Shown: positions 7,536 to 16,256 of the stretch, in pieces
How positions within the stretch are numbered: position 1 is the first letter of the stretch
Layout: each line of letters starts with the position of its first letter
Translations under genes and position numbers: made by a program
Source: Pelomonas sp. Root405
GTDB taxonomy: Bacteria > Pseudomonadota > Gammaproteobacteria > Burkholderiales > Burkholderiaceae_C
Assembly: GCF_001425165.1 (NCBI RefSeq)
Contig: NZ_LMDU01000007.1
Location: 1 to 43,865, forward strand
Direction of reading: 5' to 3'
DNA length: 43,865 nt
The notes under the pieces: model-generated
Database searches by the model: none
What the model was told of the DNA's origin: nothing
Seen by the model: the letters and a program-made list of their open reading frames with translations, nothing else

Positions 7536-8408
7536 TTAGCAGGTGCCGCCGGTCTTCAGGCTGTTCAGGCACCAGCGCTCCGATCCCGACAGGCTGTTGT
7601 TGCCCCAATAAGTGGGCGTGTAGTTCCAGATCGGGCCGCCCCAGGGCAGGCTGGGGTTGTAGGTCATGCTGGTCACATAGACATAGTTGGCGGCGCTGCC
7701 CTTCAGCGTTGTGCGCATTTCGGCCTGCGTGGCGGAGTGCACCAGCAGCCAGGTCTTGACGCCCAGCGACGCGGCATAGCTCTGCACGCCGCCGTTGAGC
7801 CAGCTCGCCGCCGCCACGTAGTCGCTGTAGCGGGCCTCGTAGACGACGAGGTGTTCGCCATGGCTGGCCGCGCCGACGAAGCAGCTGCTGGCGCCGGGCC
7901 AACCCGAGTTCCACACCACCGTGCCGCTGGTGCCGGTGGCCGCCATCTTGGCGCGCACGGCGCTGAACTTCGGGCCGGTGCCGTTGCACTTCTGCGCGTC
8001 CGTCAGCGCCGCGTCGTCGAAGGCGGCCTCGTCGAAGAAGAAGCCGTCCACGCCGCCCAGCGTGTTCTTGTACGCGCTCAGGTTGGCGTTGATCGCGTTG
8101 TAGCGGGCCAGCTCGTCGGCGGTATTGGTGTCATAACCGGTGGCCACATAGCCCAGCACCTTGCCGCCCTGGGCGCGGATGTTGGCGATGACGGCCTTCC
8201 AATTCGTCACCTGGCTGGCATTCAAGCCGGTGGCGCCGCTGTTGGGGTTGATGACGACGAAGGCGCCACTCGGAATCTGGCCGCCGTAGGTGCTGGCGGT
8301 CTCGCCCCAGTAGGCCACCATGCTGAAGCCGGTGGGCGCCGCCGGGGCCAGCGTGACGCCGAGGGTCAACAGGCTCGCGGCTGCGAGCTTCAATCGGAAG
8401 TTCAACAT
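7536..8408 (-). CDS. Secreted spherulin-4 (GH135-like) glycosidase
   Basis: Encodes 290 residues: signal peptide about 1-24, then one spherulin-4 barrel without an anchor, ending in Cys. It keeps the same catalytic pattern as its neighbour: KVLGYVATGYD, then GGVDGFFFDE (Asp126, Glu127) and VVYEARYSDY (Glu191). The two copies are clearly divergent outside the motifs, so this is an old duplication or separate recruitment. Extra Cys residues (141, 176, 280, 290) suggest disulfides and export. The ATG at 8408 is preceded by AGGAG at good spacing; a start 27 bases upstream would begin inside that site. Inferred role: release of soluble fragments from the same galactosamine-type polymer. It could be inactive or carry another specificity. 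Confidence 0.85.
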   Translation of the reverse strand: MLNFRLKLAAASLLTLGVTLAPAAPTGFSMVAYWGETASTYGGQIPSGAFVVINPNSGATGLNASQVTNWKAVIANIRAQGGKVLGYVATGYDTNTADELARYNAINANLSAYKNTLGGVDGFFFDEAAFDDAALTDAQKCNGTGPKFSAVRAKMAATGTSGTVVWNSGWPGASSCFVGAASHGEHLVVYEARYSDYVAAASWLNGGVQSYAASLGVKTWLLVHSATQAEMRTTLKGSAANYVYVTSMTYNPSLPWGGPIWNYTPTYWGNNSLSGSERWCLNSLKTGGTC

Positions 8409-8431
8409 TCGTTTCTCCTGGAGAAGCTGCT

Positions 8432-10372
8432 TCAACGGACGGTGAGGGTGGTGCCGGCGCGGAAGGCGCCGAGAGTCGCGTCCCAGGCCTGGGCCTTGGC
8501 GGCGTTGTCGGCGTTGGCCGGGCGCACGCTGTAGCGCACGTCGGCGCTCAGCGAGGCGGCGCCGTCGGGCAGGGCGAGCAGCACGTCATAGGCGCCGGTC
8601 GGCGTGCCCGTGGGCACCGTGAAGCCGGCCGACACGGTGCTCGTCGTGTTGGGCAGCCAGCCGCGCGGGTCGACGGTCGGCAGCGCGATGCGGACCACGG
8701 CGCCGCTGGTCTTGTGCTTGAGCACCAACTGCACCGCACGCGGGTTGAAGGCGCGCGCCCAGCCGCTGTTCTTCACCGTCAGCAGCAGCGTGCCCGACTG
8801 GCCTGCCGTCACCGCCTCGTTGTGGCGCAGCGTCGTGAACTCGAAGCGGTAGCCGATGCTGCGCTTGACCTCGGCCATGCAGCCCTGCTGCTCCCAACGC
8901 GTGTGGAAGATCTCGCGGTAGTAGTCGTTGTTCAGGTAGGTCAGGTTGAACTGGCTGCCCTCGGCCAGGATGTCGGCGCAGCTGGTGCGCGGCGTCGGGT
9001 TCTGCTCGTCGGCGGGGTTGCAGGTCTCGCCACCGAAGGGCGCCACGCGCGACAGCGCGGCGATGTAGTTGCGCTCGGTGGTGCGTTCGCTGGCGTTCTC
9101 GCTGTAGGTGCCGACGTCGGTCGCCGAGGCCAGGAAGCAGTCGTTGTGCGCGCCGATGCGCGAGGCCGCGGAGCCGTCGCGCCAGCCGGGCACCGTGGGC
9201 GCCCACGCCATCAGATAGGCCGGGTAGCGCAGCTGCAGGAACTTGTCCGCCGGCAGCGCATCGAGCAGCGCGTCGCGGATCTGCGTGCGGGGGCCCGGTT
9301 CGGTCAGGTTGTTGGACGAGGTGTGCCATTCGCCCCAGGCCCCGATGAAGCCGGCCTGCAGGTAGGCGATGACGTCGGCATTGGCCGTCAGCACGGGCTT
9401 GAGCTGGCCGATGTGTCCGAGCACGCGCGTCAGCGTCGCGTCCTTGACGTTCTGGTACTCGGTCTCGTTCTCGGGGTAGTTGTAGAGGAAGCGCGGCACC
9501 AGCTTGAGGCCGGCGCGGCGCGCCATGGCGAAGCGCTCGGTCAGCTGCGTCAGCACGCTGGCGGGCAGCGTCGTGCTGGCATAGGCGTCCAGCCGCACAG
9601 GGGCGTAGACGACGCGGTAGCCGGCCTGGAACTGCGCGTCGGCATTGGCCTGCGTCCACGACAGCAGGTCGTTGGCCGCCCAGGTGTACATGCCGCGCTC
9701 GGGGTTGGCGATCTCGGCGGTGCTGACGGTGAAGCTGGTTTCGACCGGCGCAGGTGCGGGCGTGGGGGCCGGTGTCGGCGCCGGCGTGGGTGCAGGCGTG
9801 GGTGCAGGCGTAGGCGCCGGCGTGGGTGCCGGCGTGGGAGCGGGCGTCGGTGCTGGTGTGGGCGCCGGAGAAGGCGCGTTGTTCCGCCAGGCCTGGTTCG
9901 CGTTGCTGGTGTTGCAGGTCGCGACCGAGAAGGCCACCTGACCCACCTGCGTCGGCGCGGTCAGGCAGACGTTGTTGGACGCCAGCTTGAGCTGGTAGGT
10001 CGACCCGCCAGCGAGCGCCACCGTCTGGAAGCGCTGGCGCGTCTGGGTGGGCTGGCAGGTGTTCAGCTCCACGAAGGCCCCCGAGCCCGTGCCGGTGGCG
10101 TTGACGCACAGGTTGGCCTGCGTGTTCTTGATCGTGAAGATGCTGCTGCCGGTGCTGACGGGCGTGAAGCTGAAGTTCTGCGCCGTGCTGCCATTGCAGC
10201 TCGCCAGGCGGATGTCCCAGGTGTCGACCTTGGCCTCCAGGCAGGCGCCCAGCGGGTTGGACACGACCGGTGCCGCCAAGGCCGGCATCGCAGCAAACAA
10301 CACGGCGCCGAGTCCGGCGAACGTCAACACGTTGCGTGAACGCGGCAGGGGGCAGGGGCTCATGGAAGGCAT
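8432..10372 (-). CDS. Ricin-lectin / DUF4874-DUF4832 exported protein
   Basis: Encodes 646 residues. After the signal peptide (about 1-33) there is a ricin-type beta-trefoil (about 36-168) with three repeats ending in [19 protein letters not shown] and [10 protein letters not shown], typical sugar-binding modules. A Pro-Thr-Pro-Ala linker (about 170-210) follows. The main body begins at NPERGMYTW, the signature opening of DUF4874, and continues into DUF4832; [12 protein letters not shown] carries a Glu that sits as in clan-A glycosidase barrels. I infer a modular carbohydrate-active enzyme, but no member of the pair of domains that I know has an assigned activity. The start is supported by AGGAG six bases before ATG. 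It lies 23 bp upstream of the secreted spherulin gene and shares its operon. Confidence 0.8.
   Translation of the reverse strand: MPSMSPCPLPRSRNVLTFAGLGAVLFAAMPALAAPVVSNPLGACLEAKVDTWDIRLASCNGSTAQNFSFTPVSTGSSIFTIKNTQANLCVNATGTGSGAFVELNTCQPTQTRQRFQTVALAGGSTYQLKLASNNVCLTAPTQVGQVAFSVATCNTSNANQAWRNNAPSPAPTPAPTPAPTPAPTPAPTPAPTPAPTPAPTPAPTPAPAPVETSFTVSTAEIANPERGMYTWAANDLLSWTQANADAQFQAGYRVVYAPVRLDAYASTTLPASVLTQLTERFAMARRAGLKLVPRFLYNYPENETEYQNVKDATLTRVLGHIGQLKPVLTANADVIAYLQAGFIGAWGEWHTSSNNLTEPGPRTQIRDALLDALPADKFLQLRYPAYLMAWAPTVPGWRDGSAASRIGAHNDCFLASATDVGTYSENASERTTERNYIAALSRVAPFGGETCNPADEQNPTPRTSCADILAEGSQFNLTYLNNDYYREIFHTRWEQQGCMAEVKRSIGYRFEFTTLRHNEAVTAGQSGTLLLTVKNSGWARAFNPRAVQLVLKHKTSGAVVRIALPTVDPRGWLPNTTSTVSAGFTVPTGTPTGAYDVLLALPDGAASLSADVRYSVRPANADNAAKAQAWDATLGAFRAGTTLTVR
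9751..9870. repeat. 12-bp tandem repeat coding for a Pro-Thr-Pro-Ala linker
   Basis: About ten copies of a 12-base unit (consensus GGCGTGGGTGCC on the plus strand, with third-position drift) encode the (PTPA)n linker between lectin and catalytic-like parts of the gene at 8432-10372. Copy number is likely to vary between strains by slippage. On the plus strand the same DNA gives an open Val-Gly-Ala-Gly frame, which is an artefact. Confidence 0.85.
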
Positions 10373-10440
10373 CGTGTTCTCCTCTAGAAGATCGGGCGTC
10401 AGGCCCGAGGGTGTGGAGTGCGCTGGACCGGAACGCCAGG

Positions 10441-10485
10441 CTGCGTCAGCGCGAACGCAGCCGGGGCACCGGCGCGACCGGTGCC
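10441..10485 (-). other. Two adjacent intergenic stem-loops between GH27 and lectin genes
   Basis: In the 152-bp gap after the lectin gene's start region, CTGCGT pairs with ACGCAG (10441-10460) and GGCACCGG pairs perfectly with CCGGTGCC around a 5-base loop (10465-10485). Neither is followed by a U-run. They may tune expression between the two genes or stabilise mRNA ends. The gap holds no gene. Confidence 0.4.
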
Positions 10486-10524
10486 ATCAGCGATGGAGAA
10501 AAGAGCGCGTGGCTGAGCGGCTGG

Positions 10525-12411
10525 CTACTCGATGCGAGCGCCGCCCCAGGTCACGACGAGGGGGCCCGTGGTGTCGGCCCCGTGCTGGCGCGCGATCAGC
10601 TCGATCAGCTTCACGCCGCGCAGGTCGGCGCTGAGATCGCGCGCCGGCTGGTTGAACTTGAGGGGTGCGGTGCTCGCGAGCCGGCGGCCATCGCCCCAGA
10701 CCTCGAAGCTGACCGCTGCGGTCTTGCCGCGCGTCGAATCGTCCACGCCCACACGGGCGGTGAAGCGCTGCGAGCCGGCCGCCACCTGCACCTGCAGGCG
10801 CGAGTCGGCCAGCACGCCGATGCCATGGCGGAAGGTCTCGCGCTGCACGCTCAAGCCCTGGTCATGCGGCGTCGAGTCGGCCCGTGGCCCGCCCCAGCCG
10901 GCATAGGCCGGGCGGGTGCCGCCGTTGTCGGTGGTGGACCAGGACGCCAGCGCGCGGTAGACGACCGGGTCCTGCTCCAGCGCGCGGATGCCGTCGCGGG
11001 CGACGTAGACGCTGCCCGGGCGCTCGGACACGAAATAACCGCGCGGCAGCATGTGCTTGCCGGTGGCGGTGAACAGCAGCGCCTCGCGCGGCTTCAGCTC
11101 GAACTCGCGCTGGCCGGTGAACGTGCCCGCATCGGCGCGCGCCCAGGCGTCGCGCAGCGCGATGGGGGTGGTCGCGTCCATCTTCAGGTGCTCGGCCGTC
11201 AGCGTGAACTTCGCGTTCGCACCGGTGCGGTTGAACAGCAGCACGGCCTTGCGACCGTCCGCCAAGGTCTTCACGACGATCTGCCGGTCGCTGTCGGCAT
11301 AGGCGAGCACGCCCTGGTGGCCGGCCGGGTCCTGGTTGATGGCGACGACCTCGGGCGCCTTCAGGAGGTCGATGATGGCCGGCGAGGTCTTCGACAGGTC
11401 GGTGCCGATCATCAGCGGCGCCGCGACGATGGCCCACAGGCCCAGGTGGGTGCGGGCTTCGAGCAGGTGGTTGCCGTCGAAGTCGCCGTTGCCGATCTCC
11501 AGCATGTCGGGGTCATTCCAGCGGCCGGGGCCGGCATAGAACTCGCGCGTGGCCACCGTGTCGAAGTTGTGGACCATCTGGGCGAAGCCCTTCCAGATGT
11601 CCCTGCTGCTGCGCCACAGCGTGCCGTAGTCCTGTCCCCAGCTGCGCACGTTCACCGTGCCCCACAGGCAGACGGACAGCATGTAGTCGTTGGCGGGCCG
11701 CACCTGGTGCAAGGCCTGCCTCAGGCCGGCATAGAGCCTCTTGGTACCCTCGATGTCGGACTGGTTGATGCTGCCTTCGACGATGGTGGGCGTGTACTCG
11801 CGGTACTGACCTGAAGCCACATGGGGTCGGTCGCGGCCATAGGAGGACAGGCCGCAGCCGTCGACCTTCAGGTAATCGAAGTTCCACTCACCGAAGAACA
11901 GCTTCACGTCCTGCTCGACAAAGCCCATCAGCCCGACCTCGCGCTCGGCATGCGTGCCTTCGGGCAGGTTGGGGCTGTCGGCGTCGTAGGCCTGCGAGCA
12001 GGCGTTGCGGCCGATGTCGGTGTACAGGCCGGCCTTCAGGCCCATCGCATGGATGCGATCGGTGAAGGGGCGCAGCGACGAGTCCTTGCCCGCGCCCAGG
12101 TCGGCGCTGGGGAACAGCCCCGTGCGCACCAGCAGCCGGCCGTCCGACGTGCGGCGCTTGAGCCACCAGCCATCGTCGACATTGATGTTGCGGTAGCCCG
12201 CGGCGGCCAGGCCGGAGTCGACGATGACCTGCGCCGAGGCCAGCACCTTCTGCTCGGTGATGTCAACGCGGAAGGCGTTCCAGCTCGACCAGCCCATCGG
12301 CGGCGTGGCGGCATTGCCCACGGGCTGGTGTTGCCAGCGGCCGGTGGCCTGCAGCGACTGCTGGGCTTGGGCGGAGAACGCGACGAGCAGGGAGAGGGCA
12401 AGCAGCTTCAT
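10525..12411 (-). CDS. GH27 alpha-galactosidase / alpha-N-acetylgalactosaminidase-like enzyme with NPCBM domain
   Basis: Encodes 628 residues: signal peptide 1-16, a GH27 barrel (about 33-400), a beta domain and a C-terminal NPCBM-type sugar-binding domain (about 490-625). Family motifs are present: PPMGWSSWN, NVDDGWW, the nucleophile in YLKVDGC (Asp184), the probable acid/base in WRSSRDIW (Asp271) and GRWNDPDML. GH27 enzymes remove terminal alpha-galactose or alpha-N-acetylgalactosamine. In the loop that decides this (Cys-Glu-Trp in galactosidases, Cys-Ser-Trp in human alpha-NAGAL) this protein has Cys248-Leu-Trp, so specificity is open. The ATG overlaps the upstream GH36-like stop as ATGA, implying translational coupling; an upstream in-frame start at 12483 would lie inside that gene. 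Confidence 0.92.
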   Translation of the reverse strand: MKLLALSLLVAFSAQAQQSLQATGRWQHQPVGNAATPPMGWSSWNAFRVDITEQKVLASAQVIVDSGLAAAGYRNINVDDGWWLKRRTSDGRLLVRTGLFPSADLGAGKDSSLRPFTDRIHAMGLKAGLYTDIGRNACSQAYDADSPNLPEGTHAEREVGLMGFVEQDVKLFFGEWNFDYLKVDGCGLSSYGRDRPHVASGQYREYTPTIVEGSINQSDIEGTKRLYAGLRQALHQVRPANDYMLSVCLWGTVNVRSWGQDYGTLWRSSRDIWKGFAQMVHNFDTVATREFYAGPGRWNDPDMLEIGNGDFDGNHLLEARTHLGLWAIVAAPLMIGTDLSKTSPAIIDLLKAPEVVAINQDPAGHQGVLAYADSDRQIVVKTLADGRKAVLLFNRTGANAKFTLTAEHLKMDATTPIALRDAWARADAGTFTGQREFELKPREALLFTATGKHMLPRGYFVSERPGSVYVARDGIRALEQDPVVYRALASWSTTDNGGTRPAYAGWGGPRADSTPHDQGLSVQRETFRHGIGVLADSRLQVQVAAGSQRFTARVGVDDSTRGKTAAVSFEVWGDGRRLASTAPLKFNQPARDLSADLRGVKLIELIARQHGADTTGPLVVTWGGARIE

Positions 12412-15095
12412 GCGGAGGGCAACAGGCGGCCGAAGGCGGCCGGGACATGGAAGTCGGGCGAGGCGGTCTGGGTAGGGCTCCACGCGGAGTACACGCGGTC
12501 CTTGCCTTGCCCCTCGACACGGAACAGGTTGAGGCGCCAGCCGTCCTCAGCTCCGCGCATGGGCACGGCGAGTTCCGCCGTCCAGACCTTGCCCTTGGTG
12601 TCGACGTGCGCCCGGGCGCGGCTCTCGCCATTGATGCGCTTCTTGCCCGACGCCTCGACGGCAATCTCCAGCAGCAGGCCGTTGGGCGACACCTCGACCT
12701 CGCGGTAGCTCTTCAACCCGGCCCTGTCGGGCGCCTGCAGGAAGACCTCGACGACATCGCGTTCCCACAGCGGCCAGATGTCGGTGGCCGAGCCGGCGCG
12801 GTCGAAGGTGCTCAGCGCCTCGAATTTGCAGATGAAGCGCAGATAGAGCTGGCCTGGCGCCCGCAGCAATTGCACGCGGGTGGACTGCGGGCCGGCGAGC
12901 GCCTTGCCCTGCCAGTCGTGGCGGAAGAAGGTGGCGGGTGCGTCGGCCCATTGCGAGGCGAGCGGGAAGCCATCGGTGCCCACCTGCGCGACCTTGCCGG
13001 TGAACGCGATGGGCAGCGTGTCGGGTGCGTCGGGGCGAGCTTCGATCAGCAGGCTGTGCGTGAAGCGCACGGGCAGCGTCGGTTTGTCGGCAGTGACCTT
13101 GCCAAGCTCCTTGCCCGTTAAGGAGTCGCGCAACGTCCAGCTGCCAGCGCCCAAGCCCCGCAACGTGACCGGGCCGTCCCAACGCTCGGCATAGAACGCG
13201 AAATGCAGCGCCCCGCCCTGCTCCACCACGTGCGTCTCGGGCTTGTCGAAGCCTAGGTCGTAAAGCTCGCCGCGATAGCGCCCTTCCGCCAGGCGCTGCT
13301 TGTTGTAGAGGTCCACCCACTGGCGCCAATGCGCCTCGCGCTCCGGCGTCAGCAGGAAGCTGTCCTTGGGCTTCGGGTCCACCGGCCAGGTGAACTTGGT
13401 GGCCACCACGGCGCCGATGCCGACGCTGGAGGCGAAGTCTTGCCCGCCGGAACTCAGCTCGACGTGGTCGCCCGCATAGGCAGACCACGGGCCCATCAAG
13501 GCCTTCAGCGTCTTGCCCTTGTGGCGCACCTGCCAGCTGGACAGCGGGTCAGACGACGGCGCCTGGTCCATGAAGGGCATGTTGTGGAAGGCGTAGCTGG
13601 TGCCGCAGGGGCAGACCTCGACGACCGCTTCCGGGTTGGCCGCGTGGGCCGTGTCGTGCATGACCTTGTAGAAGGCCGCGACGGCCTCGACCGAGGCTTC
13701 CGGCCGCGCGTGCTTGTGCGCGGGGTTGAAGCAGGGCGCCACGCCGTTGAGGTGCTGGCCATCCACCTTGAGGCCGTCGAAGCCCCAGTCGCCAATGATC
13801 ATCTTGATCGTGGCGGCAAGGCGGGCCTGCGTCTTCTCGTACGCGGGGCACAGGTAGAAACTGTTCCACCAGCTCACGTCCTGCACCGCGCCGTCCTTGT
13901 CCAGCAGCAACAGGTCGGTGTGGTCGTGCAGTTCGTCGCTGCCAGGCGCGACGGCCAGCGGCGCGATCCACAGCCGCGCCTTCATGCCGCGCGCGTGGAT
14001 GTCGGCGACGAGCGCCTTCATGTCCTCCGCGCCGCGCGGGAACTTGGTGCGGTCAGGCGCGTTCCAGTCGCCGGTCTTGCGCTGCCAGCCGTCGTCCAGC
14101 ACGGCCCACTTGAAGCCAAGCTCTTGAACCTTGGGCAACGTGGCGCGCACGTAGTCGAGCGAGAAGTCGCGCTCGTAGCCCCAGGCGCACCACTGCGGCT
14201 CGTAGGCGCTTTGCGGTGGTTCCGGTGCGGCCAGGCCCTGGGCAGCCATCAGGCGGCGGTAGCGATCCAGCGGCACGAAGAAGTCGCCGCGGTGCACGGC
14301 GATGAAGCTGGGCGGCGTGGTGAGGGTGGCGCCGGGCTTCAGCGTCTGCGGTGCGTCGCCGCGCAGGGACATGTCGACCTGGTCGCCGCTGGCCTTCACG
14401 GGCAGCGCGACGAGCTGCGGTTGAAGGGCCAGGTGGCCGACGGCCAGGCCGACATCGCGGCGCCAGACATCGATGACGGGCGTGCCGCCGCCGTAGTCCG
14501 ACGCATTCATGCCCATGAAGTTTTGCTGCTCGAAGCCACGCTTGACCGGTTTAACCCAGTCCCGGCGGTCCTGGTGGCTGGCGCCCGAGTAGGCCCAATA
14601 GCCCTTCGCGCCACCGGCATGGCGCGGTGCCGCGGCCAGGCGATGGGCCGCATTGACCCAGGCGTCGACGGCGACGGGTTTGTCGCCGGTGTTCAGATAG
14701 CTGACGTCGAGCAGCGCGACGCCGGGGTGCTCGTCCAGCAGCGTGACGGTCACGCGCTTCTCGATGCCCTCCGACGAGCGGCCGATCAGGCGCAGCGCCT
14801 GGCCGGCGCCGAAGGCCGTGGTGGCCTTGGCCGGCTCGGCCTTCTGCAGCGTGAAGCGCGCGAGCGGCTTGCCGTTCACGACGAGGTGCTCGCTGGCGTC
14901 AAAGCCGGTCAACGTGACCGGCTGCCTGCCCAACAAGCTGACGACGCGACAGCGCATCTGGTCGTCGAACTGCAGCGACACCGCAGCGTCCTGCACGCGC
15001 ACATGGCCCTTGCCCTCCGCAGCCTGAGCCAGCGGCAGTTGCGTGGCCAGCGGCGCAGCGCCCAGCCATTGAAGGAAGGCACGGCGCGCCGTCAT
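12408..15095 (-). CDS. Clan GH-D (GH36-like) alpha-galactosidase-like enzyme with CBM9-type domain
   Basis: Encodes 895 residues. The N-terminus MTARRAFLQW resembles a twin-arginine signal, so folded export is possible. An N-terminal beta-supersandwich (about 30-290) precedes a barrel with KWAVLDDGWQ (about 329-338) and the nucleophile in FDGLKVDGQ (Asp445), as in melibiase-type enzymes. The usual acid/base signature of GH36 is not evident; CPCGTS (495-500) and SSDP (Asp516) occupy that region. Residues about 700-890 look like a CBM9/DOMON-type sugar-binding module (DVVEVFLQAPD, EVEVSPNG). Inferred role: exo-removal of alpha-linked galactose or galactosamine. Start and stop overlap neighbours by ATGA on both sides, so it is translated with the amidohydrolase and the GH27 gene. 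GH31-like or other clan-D activity cannot be excluded. Confidence 0.82.
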   Translation of the reverse strand: MTARRAFLQWLGAAPLATQLPLAQAAEGKGHVRVQDAAVSLQFDDQMRCRVVSLLGRQPVTLTGFDASEHLVVNGKPLARFTLQKAEPAKATTAFGAGQALRLIGRSSEGIEKRVTVTLLDEHPGVALLDVSYLNTGDKPVAVDAWVNAAHRLAAAPRHAGGAKGYWAYSGASHQDRRDWVKPVKRGFEQQNFMGMNASDYGGGTPVIDVWRRDVGLAVGHLALQPQLVALPVKASGDQVDMSLRGDAPQTLKPGATLTTPPSFIAVHRGDFFVPLDRYRRLMAAQGLAAPEPPQSAYEPQWCAWGYERDFSLDYVRATLPKVQELGFKWAVLDDGWQRKTGDWNAPDRTKFPRGAEDMKALVADIHARGMKARLWIAPLAVAPGSDELHDHTDLLLLDKDGAVQDVSWWNSFYLCPAYEKTQARLAATIKMIIGDWGFDGLKVDGQHLNGVAPCFNPAHKHARPEASVEAVAAFYKVMHDTAHAANPEAVVEVCPCGTSYAFHNMPFMDQAPSSDPLSSWQVRHKGKTLKALMGPWSAYAGDHVELSSGGQDFASSVGIGAVVATKFTWPVDPKPKDSFLLTPEREAHWRQWVDLYNKQRLAEGRYRGELYDLGFDKPETHVVEQGGALHFAFYAERWDGPVTLRGLGAGSWTLRDSLTGKELGKVTADKPTLPVRFTHSLLIEARPDAPDTLPIAFTGKVAQVGTDGFPLASQWADAPATFFRHDWQGKALAGPQSTRVQLLRAPGQLYLRFICKFEALSTFDRAGSATDIWPLWERDVVEVFLQAPDRAGLKSYREVEVSPNGLLLEIAVEASGKKRINGESRARAHVDTKGKVWTAELAVPMRGAEDGWRLNLFRVEGQGKDRVYSAWSPTQTASPDFHVPAAFGRLLPSA

Positions 15096-16189
15096 CGCTT
15101 GGCTCCCCAGGCGCCCGGGAAGGCGCGTTCGGCATTCGTGCGGTAGAGCTTGTCCACCACGTCGCGCGGCAGCGCCAGGCCCTGCACCGGCTTGTCGAGG
15201 TCGCTCACCTTGAAGCTGTCCGCCGTGTTGAAGTAGCGCCAGTGCATGCGCCACACGCCTTCGGCTTCCTTGCCCAGCGCGGCGCCGTCCTGGTCGGGCG
15301 CCTGGGCGATATCGCTGCCGTACATAACGCGGTCCTGGTACTTGATGAAAAAGCGGCGCACTCGCTCGCGGTCCTTCTGGCTCTGGTACTGCAGCTGGCC
15401 GACGCGCGCGGCCACGTCAACGACTGCGGTGGGAAACTTGTCGAGGAAGGCGGCCAGCTCGTCGACGTCACGCTCCTGAGAGGCCAGGTGCACGCCGATG
15501 AAGCGCAGCCCCGGGTGCGCCGCGACCATGCGGTCGCGGGCGGCCATCTGCGCCTCCCAGCTGGGCATCTCGGGGTGCCGGTGCATGTGGTACTGCGGAT
15601 GGGCCCTGTAGTACTCGCGGTCGTTGTTGACCGTCATCTTCTCCAGCGGCAGCCAGCAGTTGTGCGGCTCGCCCTGGTGGCCGAGCAGCGGGATGCCGCG
15701 CTTGGCGAAGTCATCGAACAGCGGCGCGAAGCGGGCGTCGTCAATCATCACCAGCTTCTTGTCGGCACCGCGCAGGCTCATGCCGATGTTCTTCCACACC
15801 TTCAGGCCCACGGCGCCGGCCTTCAACGCGGCGTCGATGCGCTGGCGCGTGGCCGGCAGCCAGGCGGGCTGGTCGGACCCGTCCACCGAGAAGCTCGCAG
15901 CCCAGGCCACGTCCTGCGGGAAGGCCTTCTGCAGCTGGATCGCCACGCGCTGCTGATCAGCCAGCGGCGGGAAGTCGGGGTAGTCGACGTTGATCGTCAA
16001 CACCTTGAAGTTCTGGCGCCTCGCGGCTTCCATGAAGGCCGGCGCCGGGTTGTGCAGGTGCAGGTGGACGTCGATCTTCGCGACGCGGCCGTAGTCGGCC
16101 ATCGTGTAGCTCGTCTCGGCCGCCTGTGCGGAGGAGAAAAAGGCCGCCCCGGCAAGCAGGGCGGCAACGGAGGAGACAAGGTTTCGCAT
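15092..16189 (-). CDS. Exported amidohydrolase (amidohydrolase_2 type)
   Basis: Encodes 365 residues with a signal peptide (about 1-23, SSAQA/AE). The mature part is a metal-dependent TIM barrel: KIDVHLHLHNP with the HxH metal pair, then LKVWKN, LLGHQGEP, GVHLAS and YGSD, the Asp that activates water. Relatives include lactonases, decarboxylases and amidases, mostly cytoplasmic; export is unusual. Its place just after the TonB receptor and ATGA-coupled to the GH36-like gene suggests it acts on a periplasmic sugar product, for example a lactone, ester or acyl group. That is inference only. A TTG at 16195 is an alternative start; the ATG at 16189 gives a cleaner signal peptide. Confidence 0.82.
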   Translation of the reverse strand: MRNLVSSVAALLAGAAFFSSAQAAETSYTMADYGRVAKIDVHLHLHNPAPAFMEAARRQNFKVLTINVDYPDFPPLADQQRVAIQLQKAFPQDVAWAASFSVDGSDQPAWLPATRQRIDAALKAGAVGLKVWKNIGMSLRGADKKLVMIDDARFAPLFDDFAKRGIPLLGHQGEPHNCWLPLEKMTVNNDREYYRAHPQYHMHRHPEMPSWEAQMAARDRMVAAHPGLRFIGVHLASQERDVDELAAFLDKFPTAVVDVAARVGQLQYQSQKDRERVRRFFIKYQDRVMYGSDIAQAPDQDGAALGKEAEGVWRMHWRYFNTADSFKVSDLDKPVQGLALPRDVVDKLYRTNAERAFPGAWGAKR

Positions 16190-16256
16190 CAGCAAATTCC
16201 GGATACATCGGGGCCAAGCGCGGGCCGCTCATTGAGCCGGCCCGCTTCGTTCTGGA

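Noticed and set aside
9751..9870. Possible CRISPR array
   Set aside because: Units are contiguous 12-mers without unique spacers and encode a protein linker.
9645..9941. Plus-strand Val-Gly-Ala-Gly repeat protein
   Set aside because: It is the antisense reading of the PTPA linker repeat in the lectin gene.
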